From NCBI GenBank assembly GCA_963930655.1, contig OZ005609.1, forward strand, positions 24,873,001-24,937,000: a DNA stretch of 64,000 nucleotides. The letters run 5' to 3'. Of the stretch, positions 36,101-46,000 are shown in pieces. The notes beneath the pieces are model-generated. The model was given only the letters and a program-made list of their open reading frames with translations, ran no database searches and was not told the origin of the DNA. This DNA is from Myrica gale. Taxonomy: Eukaryota; Streptophyta; Magnoliopsida; Fagales; Myricaceae. Made by a program: the position numbers and the translations under genes. The first letter of the stretch is position 1. Each line of letters begins with the position of its first letter.

Positions 36101-39100
36101 AGAGGTGCAAACATAGCCTGAAAAATATTGCTAATTCATCTGCAACACAAATGGTTTTATTGCGTTCTGTGTTCTGTTTAATTTGACAAAGTGCACTTAC
36201 TGTTATTCTAGCTTGTTGCTAATGCATACTGCGTTATTTTTTCCCTGAAATTATGCAAGATACTCTGCCTTGATTCTTTTTTCTTTTTAATTCTTTCTGT
36301 GATGTTCACTTTACAGGCAAAGGATCGCATATGCAGGTTAGTACAAAATGGTGTTGAAAATGGTGCCAGAATGCTGCTTGATGGGAGAAACGTGGTGGTA
36401 TGCATTTTTTTTGTCTATTCCGAAAAGTTAACTGTTGCTGTACCAAATCTTGCTTGATACCTATTCTTCAAAGTTGCTGTACTCAACTTTGATGAATCCT
36501 CTTGAATTAAAACTGCTTTATAAGGTTTTCAAAAAAATGTGGCCCAGTGGTGTCGGTAATGTTACTTATCTCAGTTTGTCTATTGCCAAAATTCTAGAAC
36601 ATGCTCTGTGAGATCTGCTTGTGGGTAAAGTCTAATGGATTCAGCAATTCAACTTTCTTTACGATGAACACAATTTCACTTGAGTACTTCGTCTGTCTCC
36701 TATTAATGTAGCGTGCAAGGCAACTTCTGTATGTTATCCTATGCAATAGGCGTTTCTGTACTGGGCAAGTTCTTTCTGTGTGCTATTTTCTTCGATGCAT
36801 AATTTTGGCAGCACATTTTTCTGCTCTTCAATTGCCAAGGAGTTTGTTTTTGTTTCTTGTTTAGAATACTGTGGAAGCTTACCTCCCAGAAACATCGCCT
36901 GAATTTCTGTACTTAACTAAGTTAACTATACAGGTTCCAGGCTATGAGAATGGGAATTTTGTTGGTCCTACCATCTTATGTGATGTCACAACCAATATGG
37001 AGTGCTACAAGGTAAAGGATTTTTGGATGATTACATTCTCAGTGGAGGAAGAGTTGAACAAAGACATTGGCATATTGTTGACAGCACTGTATCTTGTGTT
37101 GAGCAGGAAGAAATTTTTGGACCGGTTCTCCTTTTGATGCAGGTATTGCTTCCGCAGGTTTCTCTCATTTTTGTTTAAGATATAAGCTGGAGATTGGTTA
37201 AAAAACTGTCTTGTTTGATGACCAACAGGCTGACAATCTAGATGAGGCCATAACCATGGTGAACAGAAACAGGTAAGGTTACTTCTACTCTAGATTCGAA
37301 GGACCTTCATAAACTGTGTTTCAACATTTGAGTTTTGAACTGGGAATGGGAGCACTGCAGTTCACACATTTGTTTTTTTCCTTCATCCGTTTTCTTGCCA
37401 GAATTATACGTGAGATATGTTATGTAAGCCTTTTCTTTTTGGTTGATATACAGAGTGTTGCAAGTTGTGGGAAGGGAAAGCTCTTAATTGTTTCTCTAAA
37501 TGTGGGTGTGTTTAGAAAGAAACATGGGAACTGTGATAGTATTTAAACAAACAGAAGTACAAAGTTGAGTTGAGTACACAAGAATAGTGCAGAGTTAATG
37601 CTGGGACATTGGCTTTTATTGGGTTCTGATGTCGTTCAAGTTATCCCAAGACTTTTGAATATTAGTGACCATTACGTATTCTTATCTTGCTGCTCCACAG
37701 GCATGGAAATGGAGCTTCCATATTCACGACATCTGGAATTGCTTCAAGGAAGTTCCAGAATGAAGTTGAGGCTGGGCTGGTAAGCCAACCATTCTGAATT
37801 TCTGAATGACATATCCGTACCACGAACTTCAATAGAATGTGGTGGCCCTTTCCCTGGACATTGGATCTCCCAGACTGCCTTATTGCTGAATTTAAGCAAA
37901 CCCTTGTTAAAATGCAGGGGCCCATCTATGGGCTAAATGTACAAAACTCGAACCAAAAACACAATTGAGTAACTCACACATATCATTCTAGCAAATCTTG
38001 TCTTCAGTATCACTGTTACATCTTGTTTGCCAAAGATGGTGCAATATGGTTACTTACTCTTCTTTGAGGCCATATTTTGATAGTGCCATATGGTTGCTTA
38101 CTCTTCTTTGAGACCATTTACCTATTATTCTTGACTATCATGTCATTTTCTGACACAAATTCAAATATGACTCAGGTTGGGGTCAATGTTCCCGTTCCCA
38201 TTCCATTGCCATTTTCCTCATTCAACAGTTTAAAGGCATCTTCTGCCGGGGAGCTCAATTTTTGTGGTATAATTTCTTTCACTCTCTCTCTATCTCCCCC
38301 ACCACTTCCGATGATGTTTCAATGCAGTTACATGCTTCTTTCCTGTCCTATTTTTCTTCTGATTCTGACTTTCAGGGAAGGCAGGTGTGCAATTTTACAC
38401 CCAGATCAAATCAGTTGCTCAACAATGGAAGGATTTACCAAACCTGGGAGCGTCACTAGCTGCTCCTATGTCATCTGAGACAGATACAACAAGCCGAGGA
38501 GTATCTTCAGCACTGCCTGTGACTTCTGAGAGGGATTCACCTAGCCAGAGAATGTCACCAGCCATGCCTCCAGTATCTGAGAGTGATTCACCAACCCTTG
38601 AAGTGATGCCCATCCCTCCAACATCTGAGGTGGATTTACCAAACTTAAGGCTTTCGTCTGCATCATCAACAGCCGATAGGGATTTGCAAAACCAAGAGGT
38701 GGCCATGGTCTTGCCTCCAGCATCCGAGAGAGACATTCCAAACTGCGATAGGTCATTAGCTATGCCTCCAGCAACAGAGAGGGAGTTACCAAGCCAAGGT
38801 GTCTCAACATCGACACTGCAGTCATCTGGGAGAATGTATATGCGTCAGTCTCAGTGGAATGAAACTCAACCCCCAGTGTCTAAAAGGAGCGAAACTATTC
38901 CATCAACTTCTGGGAGGATTCACAGGCCAACATCCCAGAGGAATGGCATCACATCCCCGGCATCTCAAAGAGCTGATGCTGCAATGGCCTTATCTTCTGA
39001 AAGGATGTATGTTCCTTTGTCTCATACACTTAACAATCTGGGTCCAAATTCGTGCAGGAACGATAATATGGCTCCAACCTCTCATAGGATTGACACTACT

Positions 39101-39556
39101 GTGCATGGCACTTCCGACAGGGTATTCATGCTGGCGGCGTCCCACTTGAATGACAATATAGGTCAAACCTTTCAAAGGACCAATACCACCATGTTTTCAC
39201 CTTCGGAGAGGCTCTACATGCCTTCTACATCTCACCTGAATGACCATATGGGTCTGACATCTCAGAGGACTGGTATTGCTTTACATCCAACTTCAGAGAG
39301 GATGTACATGCGTGCAACATCTCAAAGGAATGACATGGGTCCGGTTTCTCGACAGACTGATGCTGTTCCTCCTACTTCTGAAAGAATGTACATGTCTGCA
39401 ATGGTTCACAGAAACTCAGATATGGCTCCAACATCTGAGAGGTTATATATTCCATCAACATCTCAGAGGATGTACTCTCAGAACCCCATAATTTCAATGG
39501 ATGAGTTTCCCAGCCAAGGACCTTCGCTGACTTTGCCATCGTCACAAAGGATATAG
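30121..39556 (+). CDS. FAR1-domain / methylmalonate-semialdehyde-dehydrogenase-like fusion with repeat tail
   Basis: Nineteen exons join in phase to about 1065 residues: 30121-30658, 31353-31447, 31582-31656, 31752-31913, 32000-32078, 32236-32390, 32660-32723, 33665-33744, 35259-35324, 35416-35466, 35613-35764, 36014-36104, 36317-36397, 36934-37011, 37107-37142, 37229-37272, 37701-37779, 38176-38266, 38376-39556. Residues 25-120 form a FAR1-type zinc domain (Cys60, Cys88, His110, His112; NGEHNHEP). Residues 212-694 follow the ALDH6 fold, with [28 protein letters not shown] (Asn360), GNTFILKP (Lys383) and EEIFGPVL. The nucleophile motif GQRC reads GQRG (Gly491), so the enzyme is predicted inactive. 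Residues 695-1065 are Ser/Thr/Pro/Met-rich imperfect repeats. No mitochondrial presequence is visible, unlike true ALDH6B2, which acts in valine and pyrimidine breakdown. Nuclear DNA binding is inferred from the FAR1 domain. The start may instead be ATG 30079. Confidence 0.88.
38041..38118. repeat. Short tandem repeat in an intron of the fusion gene
   Basis: Two copies of a 50-bp segment (ATATGGTTACTTACTCTTC and ATATGGTTGCTTACTCTTC, both followed by TTTGAG-CCAT) lie in the intron before exon 18. Confidence 0.75.
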
Positions 39557-39615
39557 GATATTACAAAAACACACTTGCTAGGATCACTGTAGGCAAAATA
39601 ATGTAATGCAAATAA

Positions 39616-39811
39616 GGTTGTGTTTGTGTTGTAAAATTTTAGTGTTGTTAAAATTTTAGGTATTGGGTTTAGTGAAAAAGTGAAGAGAGGTAATTTTTTA
39701 TATTTTTTGTAGTAAATAATAATGATTTGATGGGGAGAGAGAGATTATATTGTACTATTTAATTGTGTTAAAATTTTAGAGGAAGTAAAATTTTGGTACA
39801 CAAACGCACCC
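39616..39811. mobile_element. TAA-flanked MITE, copy 1
   Basis: A 196-bp element with inverted ends GGTTGTGTTTGTGT and ACACAAACGCACCC, flanked by TAA at 39613-39615 and 39812-39814. Related copies are at 41359-41552 and 54629-54828, sharing TATTGGGTTTAGTGAAAAAG and GAGAGATTATATTG. The target duplication fits PIF/Harbinger-type MITEs. It begins 60 bp after the stop codon of the fusion gene, so it may supply part of its 3' UTR. Confidence 0.85.
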
Positions 39812-39814
39812 TAA

Positions 39815-40271
39815 GTTTGGTTTATTTTTTGGCAATATGTATTCATTGTCTTTGCTCTTTGGGAGTGCTGCTCAAGGAAAGGTGGTTGGTAGGAATGATG
39901 AATCCCTTATGACTGATGAAAGCAAGTAGAAAGAGAAATGGACGACTCCGGCTTGCTGTTGGTTAGCGCAATGAGCTTCATGAGCTGGAACTCATAGCTA
40001 CGCTAGCTAGTGGTTTGCTGCATGCTTCGTCCAACACATGCCAGGATCTATAGCCAGAAACTACAAACAACGAATAGAGAAAAAGGTAAATTGGAAAAGG
40101 AAATGAAAAACGCACATTCTTAACAAAGCTATACCGCCCGACCCATTACGTCTTAGACCCGTATTTACTCGAGAAATATTGTTAGAGTGCTTCCGGAAAA
40201 GTACCAACAGAAGCAGCAAAGACCTGTAGTTCTCAAGGAAAGAAAATTTACTGCAACGCCTTTTCAAACTG
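39815..40271. other. Intergenic DNA
   Basis: No gene is recognised in this stretch. Confidence 0.4.
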
Positions 40272-40601
40272 TAGGGCTGGATTTTTTGGGTTTCGAATAA
40301 ATCGAACAAGGAAAAACAAACCCGACCCAGCAGAATGTGTTCGGGTCGGGTTTGTTTAAGCTTTTCTCTTTCATTTTTTTTTAAAAAAAACATTATTCTC
40401 TAGGCCCAGAACGTTTTGGGCTATATTTTTGGAGAACTATACACATAATTATAATATTTGGGTTAAGTTCGGTTTTCTTCATAATGTACTTCACAATCCG
40501 AACTCAATCCGAAAAAGATTTGGCATGAACAAATAAAACCCGACAGAACCGGGTGGAGTCCAGGTCGGTCCATCGGGTCTTGGGATTTTTTAACAGCCCT
40601 A
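40272..40601. mobile_element. Probable hAT-type MITE
   Basis: The ends TAGGGCTG and CAGCCCTA are inverted. If one base is added to each end, the flanks TTCAAACT and TTCAAAGT make a 7/8 target duplication. The interior repeats GGGTCGGGTT-type text, as in other short hAT elements in this window. Confidence 0.65.
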
Positions 40602-40689
40602 CTTCAAAGTTCAAAACCATGCTTTGATTTTCCATCTCTTTCGATTCAGAGCTTATGGGCGGATCAAGATTCTCTACAACTCTTCGTTC

Positions 40690-41035
40690 GAATTGCATGA
40701 TAGAATTCGAAAAGATATAAATTTAATAGTAGAATTTATACTATTTAATATTATTCATATCTGTCTATAAAAAATTTCGGCCAGCATAAGCTCTACAATG
40801 AGAGTTTATGTGTTATGTCAGTTTCTCTCCCAATTTTGCCATATAATTTGGACAAAAAATTACAATATTAACCTAACTGAAAATAACTTCTTTTCTTGGA
40901 CTAAGCATGTAGGTTTGCGAGGTAACTATTTATCTTTTGGGGGGATTTCTGAATTCTTAACAGGGGAACTCATGAGCCTGAAACTGTACTCTTCCAGTAT
41001 TGAACAAAAAAAAAAAAAGTAGACTCTTCCAGCGG
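40690..41035. other. Intergenic DNA
   Basis: AT-rich, with no gene recognised. A 13-base A run ends at 41018. Confidence 0.35.
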
Positions 41036-41341
41036 AAAGAATGCGATGCGCGCACGCTCCCTGGGTTCCAAGTTCCAACTCCTTGTCCTCCAAAACCCAA
41101 GGTTTCTTCGCAGTCCGCGTTTTCAATCGCTCAAACACAAACCCATGTCGAAGAGAAGACCGGTGATGCTACCCTAGACGTGAAACTCCCTCTACCTTCT
41201 TATGTTAAATCCATCACCAGCACGTCAAACCCATTTGTGAAGCACTGCCTCAAGCTGCGCAGTAGCTCTTCTTACCGCCACTCCCATGGTTCAGCTCTCG
41301 TTGTGGGAGCTACCCCTATATGGTCTCGTGCTAACATATAG
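41036..41341 (+). pseudogene. Possible SpoU-type RNA methyltransferase 5' fragment
   Basis: The frame through this stretch contains LPSYVKSITSTSNPFVKHCL and RSSSSYRHSHGSALVVGATP. This resembles the N-terminal substrate-binding start of plant SpoU (TrmH-like) RNA 2'-O-methyltransferases, with a Ser-rich leader before it that could be an organelle transit peptide. The family text stops after ATPI (usually followed by REI), at WSRANI and a stop codon, and a MITE begins 17 bp later. The catalytic knot domain is absent, so this is a broken first-exon fragment. I rely on remembered family wording, so the assignment is moderate. Confidence 0.5.
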
Positions 41342-41358
41342 GGGTAACCCTTCTATTA

Positions 41359-41552
41359 TGTTTGTGTTGTAAAATTTTAGTGTTGTTAAAATTTTAGGTA
41401 TTGGGTTTAGTGAAAAAGTGAAGAGAGATGTAATTTTTTATATTTTTTGTAGTAAATAGTAATGATTTGATGGGGGAGAGAGAGATTATATTGTAATATT
41501 TAATTGTGTTAAAATTTTAGAGGGGGTAAAATTTTGGTACACAAACGCAGCC
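41359..41552. mobile_element. TAA-flanked MITE, copy 2
   Basis: Closely similar to copy 1 at 39616-39811 along its length, ending ACACAAACGCAGCC before TAA at 41553-41555. The left end has lost the first bases of its inverted repeat; TTA lies at 41356-41358. Confidence 0.8.
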
Positions 41553-41555
41553 TAA

Positions 41556-42079
41556 GTGTTCAATGACCTTTTTAAACATGAAAATATTCAGCATACGATA
41601 CGACCAGAGCCAGCAATTTGCTTTCCTTTGTTTGCATAGGCATTATAATATTGGGTGCAATTCCAAATTAGCAATGTTTTTTAGTAGCGTTTCCTTTTAC
41701 CGTTCTTTTCATTCCCTAATGGTGTAACAATTCTCTTTTGATGGTGTTTGTTTCTCGAGAAAACTGTAAAGAAAGACTGGAATGGCACATTCGAGATTGC
41801 CAATCTTCAAATACTCACTTTTTTCATTAGCCTTACGGTTCTCTTTTCATTATTACCTTTTTTTTTAGTTATTTTTTCATCTTTTTATTTTATTGAAAAA
41901 ATATACCTTTTACCTTGTAAGTAACACTGTTTTGTAATTTGAACCCTCACTGTTCATAAATTGCATTTCAAATTACTAATAAGTTAACACATTGCATTTG
42001 CTTTAAAATCTTATAATTAAAATTAATTAAAAATGTGCCATGTGACATAATCTTCACCGTTAAAATGCTATATGAGTAT
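41556..42079. other. Intergenic DNA
   Basis: AT-rich, with no gene recognised. Confidence 0.4.
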
Positions 42080-42088
42080 AAATAATAG

Positions 42089-42320
42089 GGATAAATGTAA
42101 AATTGGTCCCTGTGCTATACGCAAAAATCGATTTAGTCCCTGTGATATGAAAAACATCGATTTAGTCTTTGTGATTTTCAAAAATTGAAAAAATCAGTCC
42201 CTAATGGAGGACCAATAACAAACGAAAATAGAATCACAGGAACTAAATCGATGATTTTCATATCACAGGGACTAAATCGATTTTTGCGTATAACACAGAG
42301 ACTGATTTTGCATTTATCCC
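42089..42320. mobile_element. Fold-back MITE with 9-bp target duplication
   Basis: The 232-bp element starts GGGATAAATG and ends CATTTATCCC. Its arms carry ATCGATTTAGTC and its complement. A perfect 9-bp duplication, TAAATAATA, lies at 42080-42088 and 42321-42329, so a Mutator-type origin is likely. Confidence 0.87.
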
Positions 42321-42546
42321 TAAATAATAAGCCTAATATGTTAAATTTGATAGTTTGAGAGATAAATTATTAATATAAAATATAGCAAAAGGATTTAATT
42401 ACTATCGTCTCTCTTGAACTTCGAATCAGTGTCTAAATTCCCTCTCCTTTGTACAAAAGGTCCATGTGGTATCACCACATGGACGAATTTGTGGCAGTTG
42501 GATTCTTCAAGACGACGACGTTGCCTGCTGATCCCAATCTTGAGAG

Positions 42547-42875
42547 TAGGGTTGTACACCAAACCGCCCGGACCTGCCAGACCGGAACCGAACCGATTTT
42601 AGTAAAAATCGAACCGAGACCGGTATACTCCGGTCCGGTCCCGGGTTATCCATGTGGAAAACCGGACTTAGACCAGAGTATACCTCTCCAAACCGACCCA
42701 AACCGGAAATTGACCCAAAATAGCACGGTCCAACCCCAAAATCAGCCTAAAACTGGCCCAAAATGGCATGACCCAAATCGATCCAGACCGGACCGGTCTA
42801 TATACTCTACAAAATGGCCGGTTTGGCCGGCCAAATCGAACCGAACTGACCCGGAACGGAACTTGAACAACCCTA
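42547..42875. mobile_element. hAT-type MITE with perfect 8-bp target duplication
   Basis: The inverted ends TAGGGTTGTACA and TTGAACAACCCTA are flanked by CTTGAGAG at 42539-42546 and 42876-42883. The 329-bp interior is full of CCGG/ACCGG repeats, as in other short plant hAT elements. It lies about 190 bp upstream of the GT47 start codon. Confidence 0.9.
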
Positions 42876-43069
42876 CTTGAGAGTACTGGTTTTTTTTTTT
42901 TTTTAAGGCAAGTAACAGTTTAGAGTACTGGTTTACAGCAGTAGTCATTGATACATAAGCACAGACGCGGGAATGATGAAGCACTAAAGTCACAGCCTTC
43001 AAAAAAATAAGCGGTCCATCGTCTGCTCTGCTTCTTACTGAGTGCTAACACAGCTTCACCACCACCGCA

Positions 43070-46000
43070 ATGTCAGCCGGGAAACCACCTCTGGTGGCCT
43101 CCTTGTCATCATCCTCCTTGCCGTTCTGCACTCTCTATGGCTCCTTCCTCACCCTCGCTGTTCTGACTCTCCTCTCCTTCACCTATTTCTCCCTCAACTC
43201 CCTCCATCCCCCTCTCTCCTCCGCCGACTCTTCCTCCACCCTTCAGGTTTGTTTCTTTTCCCTCTGCCTCTTTCTCGAGGAATTAAAGAAGATAAAATCT
43301 TGGTTTTATTCCTAAATCTTTTTGTTTTGTTCTTTATTACTTTTTTCGGTGAAGATTTCTGCTCTGTGACCAAACAGGTTTTTCATGAGGAGAGAGCGGG
43401 TAGGAATCACACAGCGGAGGAGGAGCTTTCGGATATTTACCACTCGCCGGAGGTTTTCCGGTTGAATTACGCGGAGATGGAGAGGAAATTCAAGGTTTAT
43501 ATATACCCAGACGGAGATCCCAATACATTCTACCAGACGCCCAGGAAACTCACGGGCAAGTACGCTAGCGAGGGCTATTTCTTCCAGAACATCCGCGAGA
43601 GTCGCTTTCGCACCCACGTTCCCGATCAGGCTCAACTCTTCTTCATTCCGATCTCCTGCCACAAGATGCGAGGCAAGGTCCGGCTTTTGATGCGAAGCTT
43701 TTTCATTTTATTTTCAGGAACTTGAGCAAGTGTGGTTCGTTTAGTCGGGCTTGTGCATTTATGCTTGTTTGGTTTCCGAGAAATTTGTAGTATGGAATTT
43801 TGGAATCTTCATGATTCTCGTTGTTCAGGATCTGAGGAAGTAGTTAACTACGACTTTGTCGAGATTGAATTTATCTCTTTGATTGACTGGACTAAACCGA
43901 GGGACTTTGAGAAGGGGAGGGGGGAGAAAAGAAGAAAAGAGATTTTCCTGTACTAGATCTTGTTCCTTATACAAGTGTAGGATTTGTGGAAGACGCAAAG
44001 CTCCACAAAGGAATCTATGTCAAATTTGACCGCTAATTTGTGTTTCCAGGAATCTACGAATAATTCGTGATTGGGTGTTGTATTGGGATCTTTGATTTCA
44101 TCAACTAGTTGCTCTGTTGAATTTTAGCAGGCTTACTGTTTACTTTGAGATGAAATATGAGTCATAGGTAACTTAAAAGTAAGAAACATAGGGCAAGGGC
44201 CCTTCTCTTAACTGTTGTGTATTGATTTCTCGTGTGTCAGTTGCAGTATTATGAGCTGATGCAACTTGCCAACTATAACAGCAAGAGCAACTTTAGATAC
44301 TGCAAACCATAGCTAGATTTGTCCGATATAGGTTATGTTCAAGACATATGTGACTAATACCACACTCCAACACCTAGCACTTGTTTGATTCTGATTGAGT
44401 CTTCCCTCCTATCTAGAATTGAATCTCTAATGTGGTTGTATGTGACGCTTCCTCAATCTTATGCAGGGCACTTCTTATGAGAATATGACCATTATTGTCC
44501 AGAATTATGTGGGTAGCTTAATTTATAAGTATCCTTACTGGAACCGAACCTTGGGTGCGGATCATTTTTTTGTCACTTGTCATGATGTTGGTGTTAGGGC
44601 AACAGAAGGGGTTGCGCTTCTTGTGAAGAATTCAATTCGGGTTGTGTGCTCCCCAAGCTATGATGTCGGATTCATTCCACACAAAGATGTTGCTCTTCCT
44701 CAAGTATTGCAACCATTTGCTCTTCCAGCTGGAGGAAATGATATTGAAAATAGGTAAAATTGTGGGAGGTAAAATTCTTGATTACCATATTGACATTTTT
44801 TCGCTGATGCGGCTTATCAATATATGACACATGGCCGATTTTGTGGGCCCTTTTTTTTTGTCTTTTTCTTGTTTTGATTATTTTCTTGTTCTTGCTTCTG
44901 ATCTATTCTGTAGACAATGAATTTCCTTTATTCTCTTATACTTTAAAAGATGCATATAGGAAAAACAGCACACGAGTTGAACTTTTTACCCCTCCGTTGT
45001 AAATGTTTTCTGGAATTTCAACAGTGATTATTTTATTCTCTCTAATATAGGGTGGTTACTGCTTTATATTGTGGTATCGTGATACTCTAGAATCACAAGT
45101 GACTGTATACACTTAGCTACATTTTTATGGGAGCCTATGCAATGATCAGTTGTGAAACTTGTTTGAAACTTCAACAATAATGCTTCTCCAAGGGAAAGTT
45201 TTGTTACACTGAAGGTGGAATAATTTTTTGAGCTCTTTTGGGAATGTGGGAAACTTGAACCTATTTCAGTTCCAACACCGGCTTGGGTAGCTTAGTATGC
45301 TGCTTCCCTTTCTTAAGGTAGAGGTCAAGTCATGGTTCATCTTGTTGGAGAGTGAGCATGTAGGGCTTGGGGTCCATGATCATTTTTATGGGGGAAAAAA
45401 GAAATACTTGAGAAAAAAATTTCATCTGACAAATTTGCACACGAAGACTTGTCAACTTCTCTTAAACTTTGAGATAGCAGATGACATCTTCTTTGTTTTA
45501 CTCTAGCCGCTGAGGGTTGATATGGACTATTTCATAAAATAAAGTGTGGTTGGAGAAGCTGTCCATCCGGTTTGGGAAGCATAATTGGAAGCTTGGTTCA
45601 CTTGATCTAAGTAGTATCAGATTTCAACCAAACATGTTCAATGTCTTTGTCAATCATTTTCTGGCCCAAGTGAAATGCTACAGGGACCACATTTTACAGG
45701 ATATCGTTCTCTCTTTAAAATCTGCAGAGAGAAGCTCTCCCACATGCCTCCCTCTCAATTTCTTCACCAAGCTCTCTACCTAGCTCCTTCTCTGAAGAAA
45801 CTTCTTCTTTAGGAAAGAAACCCTCCACTCCCCCCTCTGTGTTTCTCTATCACCCTGTTCTATTTTTCTCCACTTCCCTTTGCTGTTCTTCTTTTTCTTC
45901 TTCTCCTTCTACCCTTTTTCTCCTCCTCTTTACTTCTTCCTTGCTTTCTAACTTATTGAGATCCACCACTCACCCTGCTGGCACCACATTGAAGCTCAGG

